This document shows positions 49,422 to 61,002 of a DNA stretch of 64,000 nucleotides, one piece after another. Made by a program: the position numbers and the translations under genes. Within the stretch, counting starts at the first letter, position 1. Each line of letters starts with the position of its first letter. The DNA comes from Faecalibacterium hattorii (GTDB lineage: Bacteria; Bacillota; Clostridia; Oscillospirales; Ruminococcaceae). Location of the stretch: assembly GCF_003287455.1 (NCBI RefSeq), contig NZ_PRLC01000005.1:62001-126000 (forward strand), read 5' to 3'. The notes under the pieces were generated by a model. It was not told the origin of the DNA, searched no databases, and saw only the letters and a program-made list of their open reading frames with translations.

Positions 49422-49823
49422 TTACGGGTGGATGGAGGTGCGGACGAGGGCGCGTTTCAGGCGGGCCTGTGCCAGCTCATAGTCGCGCTTATCAAGGTTC
49501 TTCTGAGCCAAGATCTCCTCCGCGCGCTTCTTCGAAGCTTCGGCGCGGGCCTGATCGATCTGCTCGGCCCACTCCCAAGTGGTCGCGACCAGCCGGACGT
49601 CGCCGTCCAGCACGGTGAGCATCCCGCCCATACAGGCGGCGCGGCGGCGGGTTCCCTCCGCGTCCACGATGTGCGCCTCGCCCATGCCCAGCGCGGTGCA
49701 GTAATCGCCGTGCTTGGCCAGAATGGCAAGGTCGCCGTCGATGGCGCGGCAGACCACCCGCTCGGCCTGACCGTCAAAGGCGCAGCCGTCCGGTGTGACC
49801 ACCGTCAGATGAAAGGTCGTCAT
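49422..49823 (-). CDS. atpC: ATP synthase epsilon subunit
   Basis: The 133-residue protein has an N-terminal beta-sandwich (FHLTVVTPDGCAFDGQAERV, GDLAILAKHGDYCTALGMG) and a C-terminal helical hairpin. It is the central-stalk subunit that can inhibit the F1 motor. It starts three bases after the atpD stop and is the last gene of the operon. Confidence 0.94.
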   Translation of the reverse strand: MTTFHLTVVTPDGCAFDGQAERVVCRAIDGDLAILAKHGDYCTALGMGEAHIVDAEGTRRRAACMGGMLTVLDGDVRLVATTWEWAEQIDQARAEASKKRAEEILAQKNLDKRDYELAQARLKRALVRTSIHP

Positions 49824-49826
49824 GGT

Positions 49827-51224
<1,398 letters not shown>

Positions 51225-51240
51225 CTACAACTCCTTTTCT

Positions 51241-51374
51241 AACCTCTCAGTCGAGCCTTCGGCTCGCCAGCTCCCCTAGTAGGGGAGCCTCTGGCGTATC
51301 CAGCAAGCTTCATCCGACTGCCAAGGCCTCCCCTATTAGGGGAGGTGGCAATGCGAAGCATTGACGGAGAGGTT
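51241..51374. repeat. MITE-like palindromic repeat inside the atp operon, subtype I copy
   Basis: AACCTCTCAGTC at one end and GACGGAGAGGTT at the other, with internal CCCCTAGTAGGGG and CCCCTATTAGGGG palindromes. Nearly the same as 24641-24773. It fills almost the whole atpG-atpD gap: eight bases from the atpG stop and immediately before the atpD ribosome site. Confidence 0.85.
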
Positions 51375-51382
51375 CATTTTCG

Positions 51383-52231
51383 TTAAATCTCCGCGCCGGC
51401 CACGATCTCCGTGATCTCCTGCGTGATGGCGGCCTGACGGGCGCGGTTGTAATACAGATTCAGATGGTCGATCATTTCGCCCGCATTCTTGGTCGCGGCG
51501 TCCATGGCGGTGCGGCGGGCGGCCAACTCGCTGGCCACGCTCTCGCACACGGCACCGTAGACGATGCCCGCAACATATTCGGGGATGATGGCACGGAACA
51601 CTTCCTCGCTGCTGGGCTTGTACAAGATCTGGCTGCGGCGGGCGGCGGCCTTCTGCTCCTCGGTAGGCTCGATGGTCAGGGGCAGCACCTCCATGGTGGC
51701 CGCCGTCTGGGTCATCATCGAGTCGAACCGGGTGTAGCAGATCTTCACCGCGTCGTAGTCGCCTTTCAAAAAGCCCTCGGTGATCTTACGGGAGAGGGAG
51801 AAGCACTCGCCCACCGAGATCTCTGCCGCCAGCAGCACTTCGTCGGTGAACAGGTCGGCCCCGTGGTGGGCGAAATATTCCGCCGACCGCTTGCCGATGG
51901 GCAGCACGGTAACGGGGCCTTCCTGCGCGTCGGCCTGTTTCAGCACGTTGCTGTTGTAGCCGCCCGCAAGGCCGCGGTCGCCTGCGATGACGATGAGCAG
52001 GGTGCGTTTGATCTCGTCCCGGCGCAGATACGGGTTGCGGGCGCGGGGGTCCGCCGCCGCAATGCCGGTCAGTGTTTCGTGCAGCGTCTCAAAATAGGGG
52101 CGGCTGTGTTCGACACGCTCCTTGGCACGGCGCATTTTGGAGGAAGCCACCAGCTCCATGGCCTTGGTGATCTGCATGGTACTTTCTACGCTTTTGATGC
52201 GCAGCTTGATGTCCTTCATGGAACCTGCCAT
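51383..52231 (-). CDS. atpG: ATP synthase gamma subunit (rotor shaft)
   Basis: The 282-residue protein has N-terminal DIKLRIKSVESTMQITKAMELVASSKMRRA and C-terminal ITQEITEIVAGAEI, the two helices of the central shaft. GGAAGGAGG precedes the ATG. Confidence 0.95.
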   Translation of the reverse strand: MAGSMKDIKLRIKSVESTMQITKAMELVASSKMRRAKERVEHSRPYFETLHETLTGIAAADPRARNPYLRRDEIKRTLLIVIAGDRGLAGGYNSNVLKQADAQEGPVTVLPIGKRSAEYFAHHGADLFTDEVLLAAEISVGECFSLSRKITEGFLKGDYDAVKICYTRFDSMMTQTAATMEVLPLTIEPTEEQKAAARRSQILYKPSSEEVFRAIIPEYVAGIVYGAVCESVASELAARRTAMDAATKNAGEMIDHLNLYYNRARQAAITQEITEIVAGAEI

Positions 52232-52249
52232 GCGTTACGCCTCCTTCCC

Positions 52250-53770
52250 TCAGTGCGCCTTGACGAAGCTCTCGGTGTAAGTGGACAGAACGCCCTTGAG
52301 TGCTTCCTCGGTATCCTTGTCCAGATTGCCGGTGGTGCGGATGGTCTCCATGACCTTGGCACCGTCGGCATTGTTGTCGAGATATTCGTACAGGCCCTTT
52401 TCGTACTCTGCCACATCCGGCACCTTGATCTTCACGAGGTAATCGTGGATGGTCGCATACAGGATGGCCACCTGCTTTTCCACGGCTACGGGTGCCGAGC
52501 GGTTCTGCTTGAGCACTTCCACGATGCGCTCGCCCTGTGCCAGACGCGCCTTGGTGTCGGCGTCCAGATCGGAACCGAACTGCGCGAAGGACTGCAGCTC
52601 ACGGTACTGGGAGTAGATCAGCTTCAGGGTGCCCGCGACCTTCTTCATGGCCTTGATCTGGGCGTTGCCGCCGACGCGGGACACCGAGATGCCGGGGTTG
52701 ACTGCCGGCATGACGCCGGAGTGGAACAGCTCCGTCTCAAGGAAGATCTGGCCGTCGGTGATGGAGATGACGTTCGTCGGGATGTAGGCGGAAACGTCGC
52801 CCGCCTGCGTCTCGATGATGGGCAGAGCCGTCAGGCTGCCGCCGCCCAGCTCGTTGGAGAGCTTGGCCGCGCGCTCCAGCAGACGGGAGTGCAGATAGAA
52901 GACGTCACCGGGGTAAGCTTCACGTCCCGGCGGACGGCGGATCAGCAGCGAGAGGGCACGGTAAGCCACCGCGTGCTTGGACAGGTCGTCGTAGATGATG
53001 AGGACGTGCTTGCCCTTGTACATGAAGTATTCGCCCATAGCACAGCCGGAGTAGGGGGCGATATACTGCAGCGGCGACAGTTCGGACGCCGTGGCCGACA
53101 CGACGATGGTGTAGCCCATGGCCCCGGCCTCGGTCAGGCTCTGGACGAGGTTCGCCACGGTCGAGCGCTTCTGGCCGATGGCCACGTAGATGCAGATGAC
53201 GTCCTTGCCCTTCTGGTTGATGATGGTATCGGCGGCGATGGTGGTCTTACCGGTCTGACGGTCGCCGATGATGAGCTCGCGCTGGCCGCGGCCGATGGGG
53301 ATCATCGAGTCGATGGCCTTGATGCCGGTCTGGAGCGGCTCCTTGACGGGCTGGCGGTCGATGATGCCGGGAGCCTTGCTCTCAATGGCGCGGAACTCGG
53401 TGGTCTCGATGGGGCCTGCGCCGTCGATGGGCTGGCCCAGTGCGTTGACAACACGGCCGATCATGGCGTCGCCGACCGGCACGGAAACGACCTTTCCGGT
53501 GCGCTTGACGGTGCTGCCCTCTTTGATGCCGACGTCGGAGCCCAGCAGAACGATGGAGACGGTGTTCTCCTCAAGGTTCTGGGCCATGCCGTATTCGCCG
53601 TTATCAAACTGGAGCAGCTCACCGGCCATGCACTTTTCCAGACCGCTGGCGCGGGCGATACCGTCACCGACCATGATGACCGTGCCGACCTCGCTCTGCT
53701 CGATCACGTTTTCGTAGTGCTTGATCTGCGCCCGGATGATCTTGGAGATTTCTTCAGGTTTCAGTTGCAT
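52250..53770 (-). CDS. atpA: ATP synthase alpha subunit
   Basis: The 506-residue F1 subunit has GDRQTGKT (169-176) and [24 protein letters not shown] chose ATG 53770 ([10 protein letters not shown]), the usual family start; a TTG seven codons upstream is possible but lacks a ribosome site. Confidence 0.96.
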   Translation of the reverse strand: MQLKPEEISKIIRAQIKHYENVIEQSEVGTVIMVGDGIARASGLEKCMAGELLQFDNGEYGMAQNLEENTVSIVLLGSDVGIKEGSTVKRTGKVVSVPVGDAMIGRVVNALGQPIDGAGPIETTEFRAIESKAPGIIDRQPVKEPLQTGIKAIDSMIPIGRGQRELIIGDRQTGKTTIAADTIINQKGKDVICIYVAIGQKRSTVANLVQSLTEAGAMGYTIVVSATASELSPLQYIAPYSGCAMGEYFMYKGKHVLIIYDDLSKHAVAYRALSLLIRRPPGREAYPGDVFYLHSRLLERAAKLSNELGGGSLTALPIIETQAGDVSAYIPTNVISITDGQIFLETELFHSGVMPAVNPGISVSRVGGNAQIKAMKKVAGTLKLIYSQYRELQSFAQFGSDLDADTKARLAQGERIVEVLKQNRSAPVAVEKQVAILYATIHDYLVKIKVPDVAEYEKGLYEYLDNNADGAKVMETIRTTGNLDKDTEEALKGVLSTYTESFVKAH

Positions 53771-53817
53771 TGTCTTGTATTCACCACTCAATTCTTTGTT
53801 CAGATTATTGGGGCGGA

Positions 53818-54357
53818 TTAAACGGTGATCCCTGCGATGCTGCGGCGGAGGCTGGCCAGACGGTTCTGCACCGTGCCGTCCAGCTCGGTGCCCTCGATGT
53901 CCAGCCGGATGCCGCCCAGCACGCCCGGCTCAACCTTGGTCTTCAGGTCGATCTTCTTGCCGGTCACGGCCTCCAGCTTCTCGTGGAGCCGTTCGGTCTG
54001 CTCCGCCGTCATGGGGATGGCGGAGGTCGCCGTGGCTTCGAGGATGCCGTGGGCCTGATTGTACTTCACGCGGAACGCGCGTGCGCAGCCGGGCAGCTCC
54101 CGCAGGGTGCCCTTTTCGCACAGGATCTTCAGAAAGTTCAGCACATAGAGGTGGACCTTGCCCCGAAACGCTTCGTCCAGCAGGGCGCAGCGCTCTTTTT
54201 TCGGGATGCTGGGGATGCTGAGCAGGTGGAGGTACTCCGGGTCACCCTTCAGGATGGCCGAAACCTCGTCCAGCTCGCCCAGAATGCGGGTCTCCAGCCC
54301 TTCCTCCGCTGCTAGGTCGTACAAGCTTCCGCCGTACATCCTTGCGATCTCGGTCAT
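53818..54357 (-). CDS. atpH: ATP synthase delta subunit
   Basis: The 179-residue peripheral-stalk subunit starts [20 protein letters not shown] and has the C-terminal [34 protein letters not shown] motif region. It overlaps the atpF stop by four bases. Confidence 0.92.
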   Translation of the reverse strand: MTEIARMYGGSLYDLAAEEGLETRILGELDEVSAILKGDPEYLHLLSIPSIPKKERCALLDEAFRGKVHLYVLNFLKILCEKGTLRELPGCARAFRVKYNQAHGILEATATSAIPMTAEQTERLHEKLEAVTGKKIDLKTKVEPGVLGGIRLDIEGTELDGTVQNRLASLRRSIAGITV

Positions 54358-54860
54358 GATGCTTCACCCACATTTTTGATAAATTCGTCGATCAGGTCCT
54401 TGTGGTCGGCTTCCTTGATCTCGCGCTCGACCACCTTGGAGGCGATCTCCATCGCCATGCCGCCGATCTCGTCCTTGGCCTCGTTCACAGCCTTCTTGCG
54501 CTCCTGCGCAATGTCGGCTTCGGCCTTCTGCTTGAGGGCAGCGGCCTGTGCGCGGGCCTCGCCCAGCAGCTCTTCGCTGCGGGCAGCCGCAGTCTTCTGG
54601 GCCGATGCGACGATCTGGTTGGCCTCATTGCGGGCATTCTGCAGGTTCTGCTCATACTCCGCCTTCATGGCCTCGGCCTCGGTGCGGAGCTTTTCGGCGT
54701 CCGCGATCTGGCTGTCGGCTTTGGCCTTGCGCTCGGCAATGACCTTTTTGACCGGGTTCAGCAGCAGCTTTTTGAAGATCACGAGCTGGATCATCAGGTT
54801 GCAGATCTGGGCCACGAAAGTCCAGCCGTCCAGCGTGATCAGTGCCTGATAAAGTTGCAT
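54354..54860 (-). CDS. atpF: ATP synthase b subunit
   Basis: The 168-residue protein has one membrane helix (about 13-32) and a long Ala-Glu-Lys-rich coiled coil forming the peripheral stalk. It sits between atpE and atpH. Confidence 0.93.
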   Translation of the reverse strand: MQLYQALITLDGWTFVAQICNLMIQLVIFKKLLLNPVKKVIAERKAKADSQIADAEKLRTEAEAMKAEYEQNLQNARNEANQIVASAQKTAAARSEELLGEARAQAAALKQKAEADIAQERKKAVNEAKDEIGGMAMEIASKVVEREIKEADHKDLIDEFIKNVGEAS

Positions 54861-54899
54861 AAGCGTCTCCCCTTTCTTTTATATTTTTTCGGGGAGCGC

Positions 54900-55223
<324 letters not shown>

Positions 55224-55967
55224 TTAGTCCTCACCGGCAGCACGTTTGATGAAGATGGTGGTCAGAGTACAGAAGATGAACGCCTGAATACAGCCGCCGA
55301 ACCAGTCGAAATACAGGCCCGTAAAGGCCGGGATGCCGATCTGGAACAGTTGGAGCTGGCTCAGGAAGCCGGGCAGCCAGCCGAACACGACATGGCTCAG
55401 GCTTGCCAGCGCCCAGTACAGCAGGGTGGAAATGACCGTACCGGACAGGATATTGCCAAAGTGACGGAACGCCATGCTGACGGGGGTCGAGATCTCCGAC
55501 AGGACGTTGATGGGTGCCATGAGGAAGATGGGGTCGAGCAGCCCTTTCAGGTAAGCAAGGATGCCGTTCGTCTTGATCTTGTAGTACATGATCAGCACGA
55601 AGACCACGATGGCCCATGCGGCCTCGGTGTTGAGGTCAGCCGTCGGGCTCCACAGGCCCACCACACTGATCAGGTTGCACCCGATGCTCAGCGCGAAGAT
55701 TGCGCCGACCAGCGGGATATACTGGTCAAAATGAGTTCCCATATTGTCACGGACGAACTGATCCAGCCGTTCTACGATGAACTCGGCGGCGGCCTGCCGC
55801 TTGGAGACATTTTCCAGTTTCAGGTCATGCCCCAGCCAGAAGGCCAGCGCCGTCAGCAGCGCCATCACGATCCACGTGCTCACGAGGGTCTGGGTGATCT
55901 TGAGATCTCCCAGCACCGGGATATTCGTATGGATGGTATACAGGATCTTTGCGCCGTTCAGTTCCAT
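55224..55967 (-). CDS. atpB: ATP synthase a subunit
   Basis: The 247-residue membrane stator protein forms the ion half-channels. The essential arginine is Arg168 in SMAFRHFGNILSG. It starts three bases after the subunit I-like gene. Confidence 0.94.
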   Translation of the reverse strand: MELNGAKILYTIHTNIPVLGDLKITQTLVSTWIVMALLTALAFWLGHDLKLENVSKRQAAAEFIVERLDQFVRDNMGTHFDQYIPLVGAIFALSIGCNLISVVGLWSPTADLNTEAAWAIVVFVLIMYYKIKTNGILAYLKGLLDPIFLMAPINVLSEISTPVSMAFRHFGNILSGTVISTLLYWALASLSHVVFGWLPGFLSQLQLFQIGIPAFTGLYFDWFGGCIQAFIFCTLTTIFIKRAAGED

Positions 55968-55970
55968 TTG

Positions 55971-56468
55971 TTAGGTTTCACCCCCTTTTTCACCGGGAGC
56001 TTCGGCCTGTGCAGGGGCCTCGGCCGGAGCGTCTTCCACCGAGACGTCCTGCGCGGGGGCCGCTGCAAGGGGCTTATACTTGCCCGTTATTTGCAGGTAA
56101 TAAATGGTGATCCGAGGGAAAAACAACGGCAGGACACTGGCAAACGGCTGGAAGCAGGGGGCAGCGATGGCCACGATGACCCAGACGGCCTGCATCAGCA
56201 TCCGGCTGTTGTGGGAAAGCTGCAATTTTGCCTTGCGGCGCTTTTCGTCCGGCTCGTCAAGGATCTTCTGCACGACGAAGCAGATGCCCGCAAAGTTTGC
56301 GACGGCGACGGCTGCACCCACGAGCCCGCCCAGCACAACGGTATCGTCGAACTTGACCCAGCCCACCAGATGCAGCGCCGCGAAGATCACCCACATGGCC
56401 GCCGTGCAGACGGCGGTGCCGCAGGTGATGCGCAGCAGTTCTTTTTTGGATTCCGGCTGCAATTTCAT
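55971..56468 (-). CDS. ATP synthase subunit I-like membrane protein
   Basis: The 165-residue protein has four predicted membrane segments and a C-terminal Ala-Pro-Glu-rich tail. Position and topology fit the AtpI family encoded ahead of atpB, which helps c-ring assembly or ion supply. I chose ATG 56468 (MKLQPESKKELL) with GGAGGG upstream; the longer frame runs through atpZ. Confidence 0.7.
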   Translation of the reverse strand: MKLQPESKKELLRITCGTAVCTAAMWVIFAALHLVGWVKFDDTVVLGGLVGAAVAVANFAGICFVVQKILDEPDEKRRKAKLQLSHNSRMLMQAVWVIVAIAAPCFQPFASVLPLFFPRITIYYLQITGKYKPLAAAPAQDVSVEDAPAEAPAQAEAPGEKGGET

Positions 56469-56485
56469 AGCAAACCCTCCAACGT

Positions 56486-56746
56486 TCATTGATGCGAGTT
56501 GAAGCCGACACGATGATTCTTGTCCTTTTTGGCGCGATCCATCCGCTCCTTGGCAAAGACCCAGAAATTTTGTGCCCCCGCAGCCAGCCCCAGAAAAATG
56601 CCCGGAAGGTACACCCACTCCGGCCACGCCCAATGGCTCGTGGCCCACCAGCAGCCGCCCAAGCACAGCAAAAGCGGCAGCAGCATATTCAGCCCCAGCT
56701 GGGTCAGCCAGACGATATCCTCCAGCGCTTTGTACAGGCCTTTCAA
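56486..56746 (-). CDS. AtpZ/AtpI-family small membrane protein (TTG start)
   Basis: The 86-residue protein starts at TTG 56746 (L-KGLYKALEDIVWLTQLGLNM) with GGAGG at ideal spacing; there is no ATG in frame. Two membrane helices and a VWLTQLGLNMLLPLLL first helix with a GIFLGLAAGAQNFWVFAK second helix match AtpZ/AtpI-type proteins, which often lead F-ATPase operons and may handle Mg2+, Ca2+ or ring assembly. It is the first gene after the promoter. Confidence 0.75.
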   Translation of the reverse strand: MKGLYKALEDIVWLTQLGLNMLLPLLLCLGGCWWATSHWAWPEWVYLPGIFLGLAAGAQNFWVFAKERMDRAKKDKNHRVGFNSHQ

Positions 56747-56839
56747 CGGTGTTCCTCCTTCTGGTTTTGGCTGCGAAGCGCACACCATGCGGCAGCTCTT
56801 TCGCAAAGAATCTTTTTTGTCAAAGAATCTTATAGGGAT

Positions 56840-56868
56840 AGTATAATTCAAAGCGTCGGATTTTTCAA
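56840..56868 (-). promoter_or_regulatory. ATP synthase operon promoter
   Basis: Minus strand: -35 TTGAAA (56868-56863), a 17-base spacer, -10 TATACT (56845-56840). The gap 56747-57061 holds this and the glgA terminator. Confidence 0.8.
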
Positions 56869-56996
56869 TCAATTTTCCACTGAATTCTAGTAAAACTTCA
56901 TAGTTTGTTTATTCTTACTTCATAACTGTCCGCAGCAGACGGATTTTGTCCGCCACAGGCAGCATCATGACCAAAAAACGAATGAGTTCTTTGTGC

Positions 56997-57037
56997 AAAA
57001 AGCCCCGCCGGGCTCGTGTGACCGAACCCGGCGGGGT
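56997..57037 (-). terminator. glgA terminator
   Basis: A CCCCGCCGGG stem (57003-57012 with 57027-57036) followed by five T on the minus strand. Confidence 0.8.
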
Positions 57038-57061
57038 GAAAAAGAATTTCGATTTTTCGGC

Positions 57062-58480
57062 TTACCAGAGGTTTGCCGTCTCGTTGTACAGGCCCTCATA
57101 GCTCTTCGCGGAGAGATCCCAGCTGAAGTCGCACTCCATATCGTACTTGATGAGGTTGTTCCAGTCTTCCTTGTTGTAGTAGCGGTCCTGTGCGCGGCAG
57201 CATGCGTCATACAGCTCGTGGGCGCTGTAGCCCGCGAAGGTGAAGCCGTTGCCCTCGCCGAGGGTGCAGTCGTGGATGGAATCCCGCAGACCGCCGGTCT
57301 CGCGGACGATGGGAGGCGTGCCATAGCGGCAGGCGACCATCTGAGCCAGACCGCAGGGCTCACTCTTGGACGGCATGATGAAGACATCTGCGCCCGCATA
57401 GATCTCCTGCGAGAGGGCGGGTTCGAAGCCGATGTAAGTGCCGACGCGGCCGGGGTGGCGTGCGCACAGCTCGGAGAAGAAGTTCTCGTACTGGCCCTCG
57501 CCGCTGCCCAGAACGACCAGCTCGATGCCGCGGTCCACCAGACCGTCGGCGATGCTCTGGACGAGGTCGAAGCCCTTCATGCCGACCATGCGGCTGACCA
57601 TAGCAAAGACGGGGCTGCCGTCCTTGTGCAGGCCGAACTTATCCTGCAACGCTTCCTTGCACTTGGCCTTACCTTCCACGCAGTTGGTGACGTCGTAGTT
57701 GAAGGGGATCATCGGGTCGGTGGCGGGGTTGTTGGCGTCCATGTCGATGCCGTTCAGGATGCCGCACAGCTTGTACTGCTTCTCCCGCAGCAGGGCGTCC
57801 AGACCGTAGCTGAACCACGGGTCGAGGATCTCCTGTGCGTAGGTGGGGCTGACGGTGGTGATCTTATCGGCGGTCTCGAAGGCACCCTTCATGAAGTTGG
57901 CGCAGCCATCGTACTCCACGATGTGCTGGTCACGGCGGCCGATGCCGCAGGTGTCCTCCAGAATGTCGGTGCCGTACTTGCCCTGATAGGCGATGTTGTG
58001 GATGGTGAAGATGGTCTTGATCCGGTTGAACTTATCCAGATGGCGGTAGTACAGGTTCAGGTAAACGGGCACCAGCGCGGTCTGCCAGTCGTTGCAGTTG
58101 ATGATGTCCGGGGTGAAGTCGATGTAGAACAGCGTCTCCAGCACAGCGCGGGAGAAGAAGGCGAAGCGCTCGCCGTCATCGTAGAAGCCGTACAGGCCGC
58201 GGCGCTTGAAGTAATACTCGTTGTCGAGGAAGTAGTAGGTCACGCCGTTGACCTCGGCCTTGAACAGGCCGCAGTACTGGCTGCGCCAGCCCACGGGCAC
58301 GGAATAGTTGGTGACATACTCCAGCTTATCGCGCATCTTCAGGTCGCCGTACAGCGGCATGATGACGCGGGCATCCACGCCGTCCTTGACCAGTGCCTTC
58401 GGCAGGGAACCTGCAACGTCGGCCAGACCGCCGGATTTGGCAAAGGGAGTCGCTTCCGAAGCAGCATACAGGATTTTCAT
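57062..58480 (-). CDS. glgA: Glycogen synthase (ADP-glucose)
   Basis: The GT5 enzyme extends alpha-1,4-glucan from ADP-glucose. The 472-residue protein has KSGGLADVAGSLPKAL (15-30), the NDWQTALVPVYL segment and the C-terminal E-x7-E region MPSKSEPCGLAQM. AAAGGAG lies upstream. It is the last gene of glgB-glgC-glgD-glgA. Confidence 0.95.
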   Translation of the reverse strand: MKILYAASEATPFAKSGGLADVAGSLPKALVKDGVDARVIMPLYGDLKMRDKLEYVTNYSVPVGWRSQYCGLFKAEVNGVTYYFLDNEYYFKRRGLYGFYDDGERFAFFSRAVLETLFYIDFTPDIINCNDWQTALVPVYLNLYYRHLDKFNRIKTIFTIHNIAYQGKYGTDILEDTCGIGRRDQHIVEYDGCANFMKGAFETADKITTVSPTYAQEILDPWFSYGLDALLREKQYKLCGILNGIDMDANNPATDPMIPFNYDVTNCVEGKAKCKEALQDKFGLHKDGSPVFAMVSRMVGMKGFDLVQSIADGLVDRGIELVVLGSGEGQYENFFSELCARHPGRVGTYIGFEPALSQEIYAGADVFIMPSKSEPCGLAQMVACRYGTPPIVRETGGLRDSIHDCTLGEGNGFTFAGYSAHELYDACCRAQDRYYNKEDWNNLIKYDMECDFSWDLSAKSYEGLYNETANLW

Positions 58481-58508
58481 AAGATCGCTCCTTTCCAGAA
58501 AAGCGGTT

Positions 58509-58563
58509 AAAAAAGAGCGGGCGGGGGCACAAAATGCCCCCGCCCCTCTTTTCGAGAGGGGCT
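58509..58563 (-). terminator. Terminator between glgD and glgA
   Basis: A GC-rich stem (58515-58529 with 58535-58548, one bulge) followed by six T on the minus strand; a second hairpin (GCCCCTCT/AGAGGGGC) precedes it. It may tune glgA expression. Confidence 0.7.
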
Positions 58564-58607
58564 ACCGGGGAGGGAGCCGCCCCTGTGAAAAAATCAAAGG
58601 AAGGTCA

Positions 58608-59735
58608 TCAGACCATGTGGTTCTTCTGCACGTAGACCGGGAAGCTCTCGGTGCCGGACAGCTTCTTGCCCGCAGTGATGCGGACGTTCTTATCGGTCAC
58701 AACGCAGTCCAGCTGTGCGCCGATCTCCACGATAGTGTCCTGCATCAGGACGCAGTTCTTGACGACGGCACCCTTCTTGATGCGGACGCCGCGGAAGAGC
58801 ACGCAGTTCTCGACGGTGCCCTCGATGACGCAGCCATCGGCCAGCAGAGAGTTGGTGACGGCGGAACCGGTGACGTAGCGGACCGGGTTGTCGTCGCGGA
58901 TCTTGGTGTAGACCGGGCTGCTCTTGGGGAACAGTGCGTTCAGGTTCTTCTCGTCGATGAGCTTCAGGTTCTCGTCGAAGTAGCTCTTCATATCGCAGAT
59001 GTGAGCCACATAGCCGGTGTACTCCACCGCACGGATGTTCAGGATGTTGACATTGTGGGCGAGGATGTCGCGCTCAAAGTAGATCAGGCCGCGGGCAGTG
59101 GCATCCTTGACCAGCTTGATCAGGGTCTCGCGCTCCAGAACGTAGATGTTCAGGTCGAGGTTCTGGACGCCGGGGCGGTAATCGTTGAACAGCAGCTCGG
59201 TCACGCGGCCGTCAGCATCGACGGTCAGGGTGTAGTTGTCGTTCTTACGGCCTTCGGGGATCTCAGTCTTCTGGTAAGCGATGGTCACATCGGCACCGCT
59301 TGCCTGATGGGCGGCCAGCAGGGCGTTGAAGTCGTAGTTGATGGCGATGTTGGCATCGCTCATGACGACGTACTTCTCCTTCTGGTTCTCCAAGAAGTTC
59401 AGGATGGAGCCCAGAGCCTCGACACGGCCGGAATAGATGCGCACGCCCTTCTCAGCGAAGGGGGGCACGATGTTCAGGCCGCCGTGGCGGCGGGCCATAT
59501 CCCACTCACGGCCGGTGCCCAGATGGTCCATCAGGGAGTGGTAGTTCTTCCGCACCACGATGGACACGTTGGAGATGCCGCAGTTGGCCATGCTGGAAAG
59601 CACGAAGTCCACCATGCGGTAACGGCCGGCAAACGGGATGGATGCCATGGCTCGCTCGGTGACGAGCTCCGGCACGGTGGTATCATAGCTGTTGGGGAAA
59701 ATGATGCCCAACGCATTGTTGTTCTGGCTCAGCAT
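58608..59735 (-). CDS. glgD: ADP-glucose pyrophosphorylase regulatory subunit GlgD
   Basis: The 375-residue protein is homologous to GlgC but lacks the GGxGxRL pyrophosphorylase loop at its N-terminus ([20 protein letters not shown] instead). A C-terminal left-handed beta-helix with [16 protein letters not shown] follows. In Bacillota, GlgC and GlgD form a mixed enzyme. It overlaps the glgC stop by seven bases. Confidence 0.92.
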   Translation of the reverse strand: MLSQNNNALGIIFPNSYDTTVPELVTERAMASIPFAGRYRMVDFVLSSMANCGISNVSIVVRKNYHSLMDHLGTGREWDMARRHGGLNIVPPFAEKGVRIYSGRVEALGSILNFLENQKEKYVVMSDANIAINYDFNALLAAHQASGADVTIAYQKTEIPEGRKNDNYTLTVDADGRVTELLFNDYRPGVQNLDLNIYVLERETLIKLVKDATARGLIYFERDILAHNVNILNIRAVEYTGYVAHICDMKSYFDENLKLIDEKNLNALFPKSSPVYTKIRDDNPVRYVTGSAVTNSLLADGCVIEGTVENCVLFRGVRIKKGAVVKNCVLMQDTIVEIGAQLDCVVTDKNVRITAGKKLSGTESFPVYVQKNHMV

Positions 59736-60922
59736 ACTTCCTCGCCCTCCTTAACGGAATCAAATACTTTGGCGCCCTCTTTGATGGTTGCGCCCGCGCC
59801 GACGGTCAGGCCGGTGCCAACGTGTGCAATGGCACCGTCGCCACCGATCTTTGCACCGGCGCCCACGACCACATCTTCAGCGAGGATGCAGCGCTTGACC
59901 ACAGCACCCGCCTTGACCACGACGCCATCCATCAGGACGGCATCCTCAACGGTCGCGCCCTCTTCCACGACGACGCCGGCGCTCAGGACGGAGTGCTTGA
60001 CGCGGCCGTAGATCTGGCAGCCCTCGGTGATGAGGGAATCCTGCACGACGGCACGGGGGCCGATCTTCTGTGCGGGCAGAACGGGGTTGCGGCTGTAGAT
60101 CTTCCAAGCCTTATCGAAGATATCGATGCCGGAGTTCTCCGGGTCGAGGACCTCCATATTGGCTTCCCACAGGCTGTCGATGGTGCCGACGTCGCGCCAG
60201 TAACCGTTGAAGCGGTAAGCGTACATCTTGCGGCCGTCACGCAGCAGGGCGGGGATGATGTTCATGCCGAAGTCGTTCTTGGAGTTGGGGTCTGCCTCGT
60301 CCTCTTCCAGATACTTCTTCAACACATCCCAGTTGAAGATGTAGATGCCCATGGATGCCAGATTGGACTTCGGCACCGGGGGCTTCTCCTGAAATTCGGT
60401 GATCTTGTCGTTCTCGTCCGCGACCATCAGGCCGAAGCGGGAAGCTTCCTTCCAATCGACTTCCATGACGGCGACGGAGAACTCCGCACCCTTTTCCTTG
60501 TGGAAGCGGAGGAAGTCGGCGTAGTCCTGCTTGCAGATCTGGTCACCGGACAGGATGATGACGTATTCCGGGTCATAGTTATCGATGAAGCTGATGTTCT
60601 GGTAGATGGCATTTGCGGTGCCCTTGTACCAGTCGGTGCCCTTGGCCTGTTCATAGGGCGGCAGGGTGTGGACGCCGCCGTGCAGACGGTCGAGGTCCCA
60701 AGGCTGACCGTTGCCGATGTACTCGTTCAGCTTCTGGGGCTGATACTGGGTCGCGATGCCAACGGTATCGATGTTGGAGTTCACGCAGTTGGACAGCGGG
60801 AAGTCCACGATGCGGTACTTGCCGCCGAAGCCGACCGCCGGTTTTGCCGTTTTCTGTGTCAGCGCATACAAGCGCGAGCCACGTCCGCCGGCAAGGATCA
60901 TTGCCACAATTTCTTTTGCCAT
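59729..60922 (-). CDS. glgC: Glucose-1-phosphate adenylyltransferase GlgC
   Basis: It makes ADP-glucose, the donor for glycogen. The 397-residue protein has [15 protein letters not shown] (8-22), [19 protein letters not shown] and a C-terminal beta-helix. It lies 80 bases after glgB. Confidence 0.95.
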   Translation of the reverse strand: MAKEIVAMILAGGRGSRLYALTQKTAKPAVGFGGKYRIVDFPLSNCVNSNIDTVGIATQYQPQKLNEYIGNGQPWDLDRLHGGVHTLPPYEQAKGTDWYKGTANAIYQNISFIDNYDPEYVIILSGDQICKQDYADFLRFHKEKGAEFSVAVMEVDWKEASRFGLMVADENDKITEFQEKPPVPKSNLASMGIYIFNWDVLKKYLEEDEADPNSKNDFGMNIIPALLRDGRKMYAYRFNGYWRDVGTIDSLWEANMEVLDPENSGIDIFDKAWKIYSRNPVLPAQKIGPRAVVQDSLITEGCQIYGRVKHSVLSAGVVVEEGATVEDAVLMDGVVVKAGAVVKRCILAEDVVVGAGAKIGGDGAIAHVGTGLTVGAGATIKEGAKVFDSVKEGEEVC

Positions 60923-61002
60923 AGCTTTATTCTCCCCTTTTACACATTTCCGGATTGGTTTGAAATTGGAAATGGTCTAACGATGTGCGTGGTGCGTCCG
61001 GC

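Noticed and set aside
51464-53821. Long plus-strand open frame of 785 codons
   Set aside because: It is antisense to atpG and atpA, which are certain; shadow composition.
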